The position numbers and the translations under genes are program-made. Below, one piece after another: positions 24,955-37,302 of a DNA stretch of 64,000 nt; position 1 is the first letter of the stretch; each line of letters begins with the position of its first letter. The notes beneath the pieces were generated by a model. That model was not told where the DNA came from, did not search any database, and worked only from the letters and a program-made list of their open reading frames with translations. This DNA is from Selaginella tamariscina (lineage: Eukaryota > Streptophyta > Lycopodiopsida > Selaginellales > Selaginellaceae), in the NCBI GenBank assembly GCA_003024785.1, contig PUQB01000668.1, positions 62,001-126,000 of the forward strand, read 5' to 3'.

Positions 24955-27713
24955 TCACAAGAAGTAGTCGGGCGTTCTTCTTGTCACGTCTGGTTCGCCT
25001 CGCCTCGGTGCTGGCTCAAACTGCAAAAAAAGCGTGCAACATTCTCATCAACAACTATAATTCTTCACTTGTGTGCCTATATTATAAAACACATATATGA
25101 CACACAAAGACCGTAAACTAATAGCCTAGAATAATCCACAACCCTATGCAGCTATGATTCACCTGTGTACCATATTTCTGTGTGATAAGTATACAGTAAA
25201 ACACCTAGCTAAAATTCTTAAATCCCAAAAGTAACTAGACATGACTACAGCTTCAAATAAGCTTAACCCTCTTAACTACCATATCCATATATGTACAATA
25301 ATAACAAATTATTGTGTTACATTATATATATTACATGTGCACATTTGTACGTGATTTTGGAGGATACAATATTATTGCATGTAAGGCAAATTATGCATAT
25401 ACATACACATAGATGCAATGTATGTACAGCTACTATATATAAGTGTACAACCTTGTGCACATGTAGCCATATTTGCATACTATTATCCTATAATCATATA
25501 TAACTTAAAATGAAATAACTTAATCAAAATAAACTAGTGCCTAAATAAAATCCACTCGTATGTGAGTCTAAACCACACCCCATGACTGGAAATTCTATTC
25601 TGTATATTACAATGATTAGTAGTTATGAACTTAAACCTAGAAATGATCAAAAGCATACCTGAATAAACGTGTGCCCCATGTTGTCATCAACTTCCAAAAT
25701 CGATGCCATATTCCTTGACAGAACACGTTTCATAATCAGTATCATAGTTTCAGCTGGCGCATGCGCGCGCGCGCACGCACACACACACTCTTATGATGCC
25801 TACAGACAGATGTATGTGAATGCATTTATGATATATAGTTGATAACCATGCACTAAATTAAGCACACGCATATACACACATACTTGTATATACGGAATGT
25901 TTGCATGTATAGAATGCATATTATATAAATCAGACTTGCGGACTGTGTGTGTGTGCTGAAACGACAACAACAAATGTAATATCTTACCACAACGATAACA
26001 ATAATTGGGTGCGCTGAAAATAGTGACCACTTTGTGATCCTGCAAATTTTACAAACAACAATCACAGGTGTAAAACTAGAATATACAATCCTAACTCTAA
26101 CATTATAATATTAGTAATATCAAAACTTTATATAATATAATGACGAGAGACTTACGTGACCCCAGTTGTAACCCTCCATCACTAACTGATGGGCCCTTGC
26201 AACCAGTTTTAAATTATTAGTATGGTTGAATTGTTCTGAAATGTCCTGCGTTCACCACAACAATAATCAAGAACAAAATATAACGTGACCGATAAAAGAT
26301 CTTAGTTCATTAACTAAAAAGTTTTGTAAGTATACATACAGATACTGATAACGTTTATCAATGCATATTGCTTCGTATATATTCTCTGTACGTGTGTATG
26401 TATATATATACTTTATATGTCGGACACTTACTTGTCCGAATGTATATCCGGCACCACGGGGAGATATTCCCCATCCACAGCGATCATCAGGATCTGACCA
26501 CAGTAAATCACACATCGGACCTTCGTGAGGAACTTCTTGAACACGATCAAGTTGCCTCACATGATCTAGCGTGTCTATTGACGGAGATAAACCTCCATGT
26601 AAACAGAAAATTTCCGACTCTACCTAGAAACCAACAAAGAATTATGCAAGATAATACATTTTTGAGGAATAGGTCTCTTCTTTACATACCAATGCCGTCA
26701 AAGGAAAATAGTCAAATAGGTCGGTGAAGATCTTCCACACATTTGCATTTCCATATCTGGAAATTGGAAAGAATATATCATACTATAGCAATCTATGAAT
26801 TTGCCAAGTACTTACTTCCTCAAACATTCGTCGTAAAATCCGTAGACTTGGGTAATCTGTTGAAATAAATTTGATCAGCACAAGCTCAGCCATAGTATGA
26901 GCATTAAACAACAGTAGTCTGTACCCAGATGCATTCAAGTATTATCGATAATAATTGTAGCAGAAATATTCACCAACCTGTCGACTTTCATGATTTCCTC
27001 GCAATATAGTAATTCGATCCGGATACCGCACTTTCAATGCAACTAAAAGCTGTAAAGAAAACAGCCATCAGCCTTCTTCCAAGTGAATGCTTCCATGCAT
27101 GTATAAGCCAATATATAAGAGTATTACGCTACTTCAGAAGAACTTACGGTTACTGTTTCAACGGAGTAGTATCCACGATCCACATAGTCCCCATAAACAG
27201 GTAATTTGTATCTGGACACTACAAACACACGGATTCCTGGTGAGTAAGATAAGAAGAGATCTATTCTTACTATGGTTACAATACCCACCTTACCCCCGAT
27301 TCTGAATAACTCGGCCAGGTCGTGAAACTGACCGTGTATATCTCCACAGATCGTCACTGGGCATTTCACAGGCTGCAGAAAAAGAGTTAAGTATAAAAAA
27401 CAATCAAGAGGAGAAAGGAACCTACCTGTACATTGTTTTCTTCCATTAATATCTCTTTAGCCTTCTCACAAAGCGCCTGGACCTGGAATGTAGAGACAAT
27501 TAGCATAGAATTCCACAGATCTACATCTAAAGCGAGTTAGGGTTTATTCCGGCAAATGATTCGAAAACCGCAATTTTGGGACCGATGCATGAAATCGGGT
27601 AAATCTTATGCACGTACCTCGTGTTCTGGGAGCGGTTTGCACTGCATCAGCTGCGCGATCTGTGCATCCAGCTGACCGTGGCCATTAGAAGACGCAACCG
27701 GCGTCACGTTCAT
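24955..27713 (-). CDS. PP2Ac: Protein phosphatase 2A catalytic subunit
   Basis: Ser/Thr phosphatase catalytic subunit that joins A and B subunits of PP2A. About eleven exons run from ATG 27713 to the stop at 24955. The last (25020-24955) encodes the invariant tail RRTPDYFL, the site of Leu methylation and Tyr phosphorylation, after a long intron of about 640 bp. Metal-site motifs are intact: [46 protein letters not shown] and [15 protein letters not shown]. The N-terminus [19 protein letters not shown] is longer than in the PP2A-1/2/5 type and resembles the PP2A-3/4 type. At the exon beginning near 25712 (before [10 protein letters not shown]) one G appears to be missing, so the frame does not join exactly. 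In such a conserved enzyme I suspect the assembly. Two PP2A introns carry CA/TG runs, one preceded by a (GC)n tract. Confidence 0.93.
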
Positions 27714-27994
27714 GTCGTTCTTCGGAGAAGACCAAAAAACCCTAAACAAAGAATCGAGATCTGTACACTACCAGGGCGTAAATCTGTTCCGATCTGTAGC
27801 AACGATGCGCATTCACGGCGCCCTCGGACCGGCCTGCGGCGCCTATCCTTCTTCCTCTAGAAGAAATCGCTCAGACAAATTCTTTAATCAGATTAAAACG
27901 GCGGGGTTAACATTTTAATGAAAACCCTTAACAATAGTGTTCGATTCCTTTTTACCTTTTTAGGGCTTGTGCTCTGTTACTAGGGCTCGTCCGA
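27714..27994. promoter_or_regulatory. Short divergent promoter between PP2Ac and the PPR gene
   Basis: 281 bp separate the two start codons. A telo-box AAACCCTAAA lies at about 27737-27746, just upstream of the PP2A ATG. A further TTAGGGCTTG-type motif is near 27960. Shared use by both genes is inference. Confidence 0.5.
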
Positions 27995-28855
27995 ATGTCC
28001 GTCCGGATTGAGCTCGGACTGAATGTCCCTGTCCGAATGCGGCACAGAAAACATCTTTTCTGTGGTCGGAGGACTCAATCTTCTCAAGTTGGACTACGGA
28101 AATCAGGTACGAACGAGTTACGGCCGGTTGAATTCTGGGATTCCCTGGAGTTTCTCAACATGCACGAAAAATTTGATGAAGTCCTGCAGGTAGGTACGCT
28201 ATATAAAACAGACACATCAACGTAGAATGTGTATTTATATACACCTAGATTTATGTCAATCGTTTTCATTAAGGTGTCAAACAAAGATAAAATAGGATAA
28301 ATCAGTAAATGGTGTAGCACCTGTCGACTTGTTTTGGCACTATCTCGATCTTTCTGGCACTTGGTGTCTTCTATGGTGCAGTAGTAAACAAACAACTCAA
28401 ACAACTATTAATGAATTACTATTGTAGTCAATAAGTCGTATGATGCAGATAAGTATGCAATGAGTAAATTTATAATCATATAATTCGTATACTATTATAA
28501 TATATTTTATTATGTTTTCTATGTATATAGGCATTTGAATGGTGGATGACGCAACCGTGGTTCAAACCCAAAGAGAAGCATTTTGCAAGATTTATTACTA
28601 TGGCGGGAAACCCAGACGTTGCACAGCACATGTTTAACGAAATGGAGTCTAGGCACATACGTCCTACAATTATCGCCTTCACTGCATTGCTACAAAGCTA
28701 CGCAGATAATGGAGACATGGAACATTCTGAAACTCTCTTGAAGAAGATGCTGGACAAGAACCTGGAGCCAGACTCAACTACTTATGCAGCTCTGATTCGT
28801 GGGTATGGAAACCAGGTAACTTACAACTACATATATACGTTATATGTTACATACA

Positions 28856-28895
<40 letters not shown>

Positions 28896-30205
28896 AGTTC
28901 CTTGAGCATTACAAACTGGAAACTTCTAAGCTTGTTATTTATTTGTCAAGGACTTCTTGACAAGATGGAGAATGTCTTTATCAGAATGGAGCCCGTGAAA
29001 CGTGATTTACTGGTGTATAAGTGTCTAATCGAAGCATATTCTCAAGGTGGACAATCTACAAAAATGGAAGAGTATTATAATTCAATGTTGAAGGATGGTT
29101 GGAGCGCAGATGTGGACATTCTCAATATGCTTGGACAAGGATATGCTAATGTCGAAAATATCAAAAAATTGGAAAATATTCAAAGCTCCTTCAAGTCTAT
29201 AAGAAGGCTTCCCACCGAGAAAACTATACGAGCAATGGCCTTGGCTTATATCAGAAATAATTATTTCTACCAGGTACACATACAGACACACACACACACA
29301 CACACACACACTTAAACGGTGTAATTGTACTTCCTTATACTAATGAATATATTTACAGCATATTTACCAGTGTATTTATCCACCAGATGGGACAGTTGGT
29401 GAGGTCACTCGAGATGAGCGAACCGAAGAATCTATTATGGAATCTGCTTTTACTGACTTGTGCAGCAAACTTTTCGATGAAGGCGTTGCAAAGGGAGACT
29501 CAGAATATGAGGGAAGCCGAGGTTATGCCCGACTTAACCACGTTTAACATCCGTGCTTTGGCTTTCTCAAGGATGCGCATGTTCTGGGATCTTCATATAC
29601 TTGTGAGGCACATGCATTCGGTTTCAGTGAGGCCAGATTTGGTTACTTACGGGGCCATTGTTGATGCATACGTTGCAGGAAAGTTGAAAGGTATGTATAT
29701 ATGCACATACTGACATACACCTTTTTGTATAATATGTGATTGATCAGATAAACTTCCTGAGGCATTGGACGAGTTGGAAGTAATGGAAAGTATTCCAGAC
29801 GTGAGAACGAGCTGTTCGTTTTTGAGGCGTTTGGCAAGGGTAATTTCACGTGTTTTGTGAGGATTATATTTCTCGCCAGTCCCCTGCCACGTATTCTTCA
29901 CTCACCACACTTTACTTTGAAATGCTCCATCGGAACAAGTTGGACAGACGCAGAAAAAGAAGAATGCTGAACAGGTATATAGGTAGCTTCAACTATCTCA
30001 CAGGTGTCATGTATATATGTACATCTATATACATTGTGTTTTTGTGGATGCGTACATGCCTCTGATATATAATATCTGGGGACGTACGCTTGTGTATGAA
30101 CACATATATGTATGTGTCTGTAGAGAGAGAGTCTACGATTGCATAAGCTCTATAGATTACAGCCGTGAGGAAGGAGTAGATTTAATATACAGGAGAATAA
30201 GTTAG
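27995..30205 (+). CDS. P-class pentatricopeptide repeat protein, probably organellar
   Basis: RNA-binding helical-repeat protein of the kind that stabilises or processes organelle transcripts. Exons are near 27995-28189, 28531-28815, 28951-29273, 29388-29690, 29748-29940s and a final exon ending at 30205. The first exon encodes a basic leader (MSVRIELGLNVPVRMRHRK) that could be a plastid or mitochondrial transit peptide. At least seven degenerate 35-residue repeats are visible, for example RPTIIAFTALLQSYADNGDM and EPDSTTYAALIRGYG, PDLTTFNIRALAFSRMRMF and RPDLVTYGAIVDAYVAG. No E or DYW tail is present, so it is P-class. Frame breaks occur at two T runs (29818-29823 and 29853-29856), each mended conceptually by one T, while flanking family-like sequence continues. 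The C-terminus is basic (LDRRRKRRMLNR). The stop lies 5 bp from the stop of the convergent atpG gene. Confidence 0.85.
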
Positions 30206-30210
30206 TTATC

Positions 30211-30990
30211 TCACTTGGTAGTAACAGGTGGTAGTACTTTCTCCACAATCTTCTCGCTGAGCATCTGCACTTGCTTCTCCAAACTCTTGAGAGTTTCCTG
30301 CTTTTGCTCTTCGAGGTTAGCCAAAGCCTGTGCAAGCTCCTTTTCAATCCGCTCCCTGGAGCTCTGCAGCTTGGCCTCCAACTCAGCTGCCGTTTCCTTC
30401 TTCATGGTGTTAAGAGCTGCTGTTGTTTCTGCCCTTGCTGCCTGTATTAGCGCCTCTGCTTCTTCTTGCAGCTTCTTTATCTCCCCTGAGTTGTCCTTGA
30501 CACTCTCCAGCTTCTTCCTGATCAAACATACATGTGTGTAATGTAATGTATTTACTCAATACAACACTTTCACCTGATCATGTCGTCTCTGGCGTCCATG
30601 AAATCACCCAAGGGTGTAAAATAGATCTTGTCAAGTGCCACCATGAGGAGCAAGAACTCAATGACTATGATTGGCAGCGTTGCATCGAAGTCGAAGAGCT
30701 TACCAGGTTGTTTCTCCTCCTGCATCTCCTCTGCTGCCATTGCAATCGCAGCCGGCATGCTGATTGTGATCGTGTTTATTGCTGCAAATGCTGCATTTCT
30801 CCATTCTTTCTTCTGGAGCAATTTCTGAGCCTGCTTCACAATCCACTGTTGATTCCCCTGAAACACCGCAAATCTCATCACCGATCGATCCTCTCTGAGA
30901 AATTCTCACCTTTGTAGCTACTGCCTTGCAATGTGATGATCTAACAGGAGATATGGATGCAACAGCGAGAGTGCTGCAGCTCGTCGCCAT
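30211..30990 (-). CDS. atpG: Plastid ATP synthase CF0 subunit b' (subunit II)
   Basis: Nuclear-encoded stator subunit of the thylakoid ATP synthase; it pairs with plastid-encoded subunit b to hold CF1 to CF0. Three exons: 30990-30910, 30857-30574 and 30517-30211. [19 protein letters not shown] begins a Ser-rich transit peptide. A thylakoid-transfer-like hydrophobic stretch follows near [19 protein letters not shown]. The single membrane anchor is [20 protein letters not shown], with the conserved [12 protein letters not shown] after it. The C-terminal 100 residues form one long charged helix, [20 protein letters not shown] onward, as expected for a peripheral stalk. Splice sites are GT-AG and the frame is clean. 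A telo-box-like AAACCCTAG lies upstream at 31069-31077. Confidence 0.93.
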
Positions 30991-31134
30991 ATCCACGGAT
31001 TTCAAAAGATTGGCCACACACAAGAACAAGGCTCACGAGAATTCCACTTGCACGACCGTCGGATTCAGAAACCCTAGATTTTCTACAGATCGTAGCCGTC
31101 AAAATTCTATTTAAAAAAAAATATCCGTGGTTCA

Positions 31135-31852
31135 TTAAGAAAATTTGTCATTAAGAGGTCTTATTCGCCACAGCTCCAAGTCTGTACCTCGCTCATACTC
31201 TCGAATATACTTAGGGGATTGATGATATATCCAGTTGCTCACCGGCAAACCATCCTCTAGTTTCATTGTTTCCTAAAGACACAATGATTACTAAATGTAC
31301 GTGTGTGTAGAGAGATCTTTACAATAACGTATATATAGTTTGCATAAATGATAATATATCTACTTATATTATCCTCTTGGTAAGGACGTTAAATAGGACA
31401 CACACACGCACGCAACACACAGTAGTCACCTTTGACAGCTAAATGGTTTAAGAAGTTCCTGTGCCCATTAGCTACCACATCCATATCATCCATTGAAAAA
31501 TTGTAGCGTTTTTCCAGACCAAGGTAGAGAACCTGCTTTAAGTACAAAATTAACATCTTCAAATATTTAATAGTAAAACCTAAACAATATTTGATAATAA
31601 GTGCATTATGTATGTATTATTCAGGATTTATGTTGGTATTGAAATAAAAGGTTTAAGCTCACCTTGTTCGAGCCACATGGTAACAGTTTATGAAGAATAT
31701 TAAAGAAAGCATCAGTCAGATCATCGCTGTAAATCACATCTGCTGCTAACAAGACAGTAGCCTCCTCCAAATCCTTCAAATCTTCCTTAGTCCATGCATA
31801 AGACCCCTCGCTATAACAATTGCATTTCAACGTATAATGATGTAGAATAAAA

Positions 31853-31894
<42 letters not shown>

Positions 31895-32772
31895 GAGCAA
31901 GGTATAGAGTTAAAATGAGTATACAAAGATGAATAATAACTTGTAAACCACTTACTGCTGTGCTGAGGTTTCTGGTGGCCAGTTTTGTTTCCAATCTAAC
32001 TCTCTAATCCTGCAACCAGCCTCCTTGTTCTTAAAAGACTCGCAATTTGCAAACACATTTCGTGAACAGTTATCAAGTATTTCTTCATCCTTGTCTGTGA
32101 TAAACACAAGCTTTGCTCTTTGTGCTAAAACTATCCCTGCCACGCCTACAAAAAACAATAGACATACATACCACATATGTTGTCACAAATGTAAGTACCT
32201 GTGCCTGCTCCAAGCTCCAAAGCTGTGATATCTTCAAAATCAGATGAAGTGTAGAAGTTATGTAATATAAAATCTGCAAGTAATAAAGCACCTCTCCACA
32301 CCTTAATAGATGAAAATGTTATTACAATTTGAAAACACACTTGTTACCTGTAAACCGACTTGTGGAATTGCTGTTGCCATATTGTGGTATATTAATATCG
32401 TCCCATCGGATCTCTCTATAGCTTAGAAATTTTATTTATATATATCAGCAAGAAAACGTATATATATTGTGCGTGTGTTCATATATATATATATATATAA
32501 CAACACCTGGAGGCAAACTATGTCTTCTAGGGAGAATAAGGTCACCATTCTCGTCCTCCAGATGGTCGTACTCAGTTCATGGAATCTTGTGATCTCGTGT
32601 CTTCTGATAAATAAAATGTTTTATAAAGAAATAACATGAATAAATGAAGAATTTGCACCTGAGAAAAGCGCGGAAATTGTAAAAATAGACATGAAGAGAA
32701 ATTGCGACATTGCATATGCACCTCACTGAGAACCTCTGCGTCTTCTACCCAGCCATCGCCTTCTTCCTCCAT
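31135..32772 (-). CDS. METTL22-like protein methyltransferase
   Basis: Class I SAM-dependent methyltransferase of the METTL21/22 (family 16) type that modifies protein lysines. The minus-strand exons start MEEEGDGWVEDAEVLSE at 32772 and end ELWRIRPLNDKFS at 31135. Visible parts: the EDENGDLILPRRHS block, VWRGALLLADFILHN, motif I LELGAGTG split by an intron and resuming GVAGIVLAQRAKLVF, post-I ITDKDEEILDNCSRN, RELDWKQNWPP, and the motif VLLAADVIYSDDLTDAFF. The region between the first exon and EDENGD is hard to splice and seems to change frame near 32560-32610. C-terminal YERGTDLELW is typical of plant homologues. One intron holds a (TG)n(AG)n run near 31856-31892. It faces the plastid L18 gene across 124 bp. 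Confidence 0.83.
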
Positions 32773-32896
32773 AAAAACATTAGGGCAAGATTATTACGTA
32801 TTTATTGTTTGTTATTTGATTAGAAAACTTTAATCACTGAGGTTTATGAGTGATTAGGTCATTCTGAGGATAAGGTGGGGTTTTTCTGCTGCAGCA
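32773..32896. promoter_or_regulatory. 124-bp divergent promoter, METTL22-like gene and plastid L18
   Basis: Only 124 bp lie between opposing start codons. It is AT-rich with an ATTAGGG motif near 32781 and no clear TATA box on either side. With so little space both transcripts must start in or next to each other's leader. Confidence 0.5.
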
Positions 32897-33648
32897 ATGG
32901 AGCTGCTCTCTATTCCATGGAAGTCGCCATTGACAAGAACAGTAGAAATTCCACGCCCACACTCACCCAGAGGTAAGCAAATTACACAATGTAGCACACA
33001 CACCTCGTCTAATCTGCTCCGCAGCAACCTCTCTAAAGATAACTGCTGAACAATACAACCGCAGAGAGAACAGGAGAATGAAGCACGAGAGAATCCGTGA
33101 GAAGGTACCCACAATTCAGAAAATGTACACGACTGTGTTGGGAAGAAATGCCGTATATACTACACACATAGGACAATTGTTCAACAGATACAAATGCACA
33201 TAATAATGCATGCAATTGTTGTTTTCGAACTGAAACATTAGTATTATCAGTTGAATGGTACTTCGGAGAGGCCGAGGCTTGCAGTTTTCCGATCCAACCA
33301 ACATATATATTGCCAAGTTATTGATGACACACAGATGCACACGCTGGCAGCTATGTCAACCATTCAGAAACCTCTTCGGGATGAACTCGATCTAACTTCT
33401 GGACCAACCATAGTAAGCTTAATATGCGTTATCTTTATGTTTTCGATCTATATATGCTTGGTGAGATACACACACACGCACGCACGTGTTTGTATACAGG
33501 AAGCGGCGAAGAGAGTTGGAGAGGAGATTGCTAAGCTGTGTGTAAGTAAAGGGATCACAAAGGTGTGTTCGATAGAGGTGGTTTTGAATACCATGGTCGG
33601 ATTCAAGCCCTGGCCGAGGCTGCTCGTGCAGGCGGGCTTGAGTTTTGA
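32897..33648 (+). CDS. Plastid 50S ribosomal protein L18 (uL18c)
   Basis: Nuclear-encoded plastid large-subunit protein that contacts 5S rRNA. Exons: 32897-32972, 33025-33104, 33251-33412 and 33500-33648. [20 protein letters not shown] starts a transit peptide. The mature part shows [36 protein letters not shown] (the L18 RNA-binding core), [14 protein letters not shown] and [21 protein letters not shown]. After this point the sequence shifts frame at TT in 33568-33569. One frame runs on to unrelated residues, while the other gives the invariant L18 ending ([23 protein letters not shown]) and a stop at 33648. A missing T is by far the best explanation. Two introns hold CA/TG repeats. Confidence 0.9.
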
Positions 33649-34130
33649 TAGATTAAGTAAGCCCACATATTTATCATTGCTTAACTATATGTGTGTGTGT
33701 GTGTGTGTGCATGCATGTATGTACGTACAGCCTTAAGGACATGCTCAAAATTTGACACGGGAGCAACTGAATCTTTTATGAAAAAATCTCTATTTTTTCA
33801 TTTATGTAAAATAAATTTACCGTTAAAATTTATTTGTTCCATCAAAAGTGACATTTATATGTTTTTTATAAAACAATTCATAGATGATATAACTATCACA
33901 GGAATTAGGCTTTTGCCTTTGTACATTCTATATAATATAAATGTTTTAAGTATATGTTTATTTTAATAGCATTTTTTATGTAATGCATGGTTGTAAGTTA
34001 GGTGAAATGTACATTTTGAAAAGTTTACATATGTATGGTCTAAATTTGTTTAGCATATTCTCTAGACAAAGACTTCGAATTCCGCACTTGGTGTGGGGTT
34101 CATTTTAACAATTCGAAAGAGATGGGAAGG

Positions 34131-34357
34131 GGCTCCATATATTAGGATATTAATAGAATTAAACACGTGTACATAACATGTACATATCATATTCTGTATT
34201 TCAGTGTACAGTTATACATCAACAACAGCTACATCATCAGGGACAAAAAACACGGCTCCATACATTAAGATACATAATATGTATTATCATATCCTGTCCC
34301 TATGTGAAGGACAGTCATACATCAGCAACAACTGCATCATCAGGGACAAAAAACACT
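34131..34357. repeat. Diverged tandem duplication, unit about 105-123 bp
   Basis: Two consecutive units begin GGCTCCATA(T/C)ATTA and end with CATCATCAGGGACAAAAAAC. They differ by several substitutions and by length in the middle. Confidence 0.8.
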
Positions 34358-34589
34358 GATAATATTTACTATAAAATTATTTTACAAGAGCACGTGAGAA
34401 TATGTAATAGTTTTGTGATTTGATATTACTTTTGTTTTTTTCTGTTAAAGAATAAAATTGTTCATGTCATATTCTAAATTCCGATCATGTCATAAGGTCA
34501 AACAGACATAAAGTCACAGTAATCTCTAGTTTACACAGAGTCGCACATGTACGTATGCATGTTCATTATTACGTATATGAATAAGGTTA

Positions 34590-34677
34590 AGGTACGGAGC
34601 CGTTAATGTGCCCAAAAATCTTGCGTGCCCGTAAGCACAAAGGTACGGAGGCCGTTAATGTGCGCACAAATCTTGCG
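34590..34677. repeat. Tandem repeat, two units of about 50 bp
   Basis: AAGGTACGGAG-CCGTTAATGTG followed by an AAATCTTGCG block occurs twice in a row about 50 bp apart. Confidence 0.8.
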
Positions 34678-35178
34678 ATCCTTTTGTAATAGAACTATCA
34701 CCACTAAAACTAAAACCAGCGAGCGGTCCACAGCTATTCTCGGGGTACACCTCCACATTTGGCGGGTGCATTTGTACACTCTCTATATGCTTTACTAGCG
34801 CACCCCACATTTAGTAGAGCTGCTTCCGCGTGTCTCACAGTCTCACTCTCACTTTCCAGCTGCGCACCGTCCCGCCCTCCGTTAGGATCCCCATAGGAGG
34901 GTTTCACCTTTTCTTCTTCGCTCCAAAATCCTTTGCACCGCCATGTTTGTTTGTGAATAGGAGCGTGTTTTCTTGTTGAAAATCCATCTTATTTTCTTTG
35001 TTATTGGAAAGCAGGGACAGAACAAGTGTTGGTTTCCTGTCGGAAATCTTGGCTTTTGAAAGCAATGTTGTTGACATCGGCAATAGATTGAAGGATCCTG
35101 TGCTCAAAAATGCCATTTTTATCCAATTGTTGATTAAGTTTCTGCTCGTAGGTAATCCGTGCTTTTCCCGGCATCGCG

Positions 35179-37051
35179 ATGTCTGGTTCTTGCGCCGTAT
35201 ATGGCTTTCCCCTCCTCCTCGATTCAAAGCTCGAGTTTGAGGATGCCTATGGCACTGTCGACGAGCGCTTGGTGGATTGCGAAGATTTTGCAGCGTTTCA
35301 AGATTTCAATTCCGTTTCCTCCAGCGATTACGACCAGGCGCTCGACCGGAGGTTCTTCAGCCTGTTCGATGAACAGCACATGGATTTCTCTCAAGGATCG
35401 CACCCCAAAGACTCGGGAATTCTGCTGGAACAGGGGTTTGAGCCTACATTTGTCGACAACAACTGTTGTAAATCGACAACGAGCACTGTGGAGTGTCATC
35501 CTGCCTTCGATGTTTCTCCGGAAGAGCACAAGGATCAAAACCTAGAATGGATGGATACAGCGCCAAATATGACACTGGATTGGCCACAGGAGCAACAGCA
35601 GAGCATTATGATGCCGGAAGAAGAACGCGAATCACAGACGGCCATGGTACAGGGGACTGACGAGCAGTATTGGTTTCCTTGTCCTCAACTCGAAGGCCAA
35701 GTTCTTCCGCAGCAGCAAAACGCTCTTCATGATCAGCCGGACGTTTACGGATTCAAGCAGCTTTGTCCTGAAACATTCGAAAGCATCTCCGTAAATGATC
35801 CCGGGAACCTTGCACTTCAGGCGAGTATTCAACACATCGTGTTACACACACGTGTGTGTAGTGTTTGTGTGTTGTCTGTTTTGTACATATACGGTTTTCA
35901 AATATAGCAAGATATGTATTCACACACACACACACAACAGCATTTTATATATTGCTTAGAAGTATTGATGAATTTTGAGTTTCAGGTGCATTTTGGGAAT
36001 GTTGAATTTTGTGAGCAGCAGGAGAAAGCTTCTGATCAAAAGCCAAACAGACCTGTCTCAAAGCCGACTAATGGACGAAGTCGCAGTGCTCGTAAGCGGC
36101 GGTCAGTGCCTTACCAGGTGCCTTTTCCTTGTTGCACCTCGAGAAAGTCTGTCGAGGTCAGCATTTCTTCATAAAATATGCATGCATACGTATATATAAC
36201 GTCGAACTGCATATATAGAGTACAGGTGTGTTATATAAAACTTTTAATAATATGCTAAACGTTCCAAGTGGCACGTATTTTAAAGTTGCTTGTCTGTTCC
36301 AACAGGAGCTTATAGCTGAAAAGAATTTGGAGTTTCTGCTTCAGAAGGAGCTAAAGCCCAGTGACGTTGGCAACTTGGGGAGGATTGTCCTTCCGAAGGT
36401 ACGTCACTGTGTTTTATATGAAATGAAATGTACTGGTATGTGTGTATATATCATAGACAGATTTATGTATCTACATTGAGTGCATCGTATTAATGAAGCA
36501 TGAATTTTGCAGAAGGAAGCCGAAAGTGCGTTACCATACTTGACGGTGAGAGAAGGAATGACAATGATCATGGAGGATCTGACTACAGCATATAAATGGC
36601 ACATGAGATACAGGTTCATTATATACAAACGATATGGGTATATCCGATTCTAATCATGCGGTTGTTCAGATTCTGGCCAAACAACAAGAGCCGAATGTAT
36701 CTTCTTGAGAACACAGGTCAGCACTTTAGTGAGTTACTGAGTTAAGTTCTCATCTTTAAACATGACAGGGGAATGGATAAGATCTCATTGCCTTAAAGAA
36801 GGCGACTTTCTCCGACTTTACAAGTACAGGGATGCTGACAGCGGCAAATACGTAAGCTATATACATATAAAAGTTTATTTTTGATGATTGTTTAATATAA
36901 TGATGTGCAGGTGATACTTGGTAAGAAAGCGAGCTCATTGCCAGATATGGGTTGTAACAAGATTGTCAAGTCTGTTAGGAGTAAACGTGTAAAAAGGAAG
37001 AATGCAGAAGAGAGTTCCTCAGGCTCTGAGGAGAGCCTTTGCCAATTTTGA
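35179..37051 (+). CDS. ABI3/VP1-type B3 transcription factor
   Basis: Nuclear B3 factor of the LAFL group that binds RY/Sph elements and acts with abscisic acid in desiccation and maturation programmes. Seven exons, about 430 residues. Exon 1 (35179-35820) is acidic and Gln-rich, like an activation domain, with [14 protein letters not shown]-like residues near position 33. A basic stretch, [11 protein letters not shown], takes the place of the B2 region. The B3 domain starts [20 protein letters not shown] and continues with [41 protein letters not shown] and ADSGKY; exon borders inside it match those of ABI3 genes. The C-terminus is Ser/Lys-rich and ends ESLCQF. Exon 1 ends at a GC donor (CAG-gcgagt), a rare but accepted type. 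It is shorter than seed-plant ABI3 (about 700 residues), and no clear B1 domain is seen. Confidence 0.9.
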
Positions 37052-37302
37052 GAGCAGACAAGGCAAGTATTATATGTTAAATCTTGTAGACATAGATCAT
37101 AAAAACGCTTTGTTTCAAATTATAATATGAATAGACCGGAGGGTTATGTATATGCCACTGTCGGAAATGATTGATATTTGATTGTCTAGGAGTATATTTG
37201 AAACTTTATTAATTTATGAGATATAAAGTAATGTCGCTGTAAAGCGTGACAGAGTAAGAGGATAAAACAGTTTATAGCATTATATAACCCTGTACAGTTC
37301 GC

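Larger units (their letters stand above)
33649..35178. other. Intergenic spacer and leader of the ABI3-like gene
   Basis: About 1.5 kb with no supportable exon except the 5' leader of the next gene at its right end. It contains a short tandem duplication at 34131-34357 and another at 34590-34677, listed separately, and is otherwise AT-rich. Confidence 0.6.
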
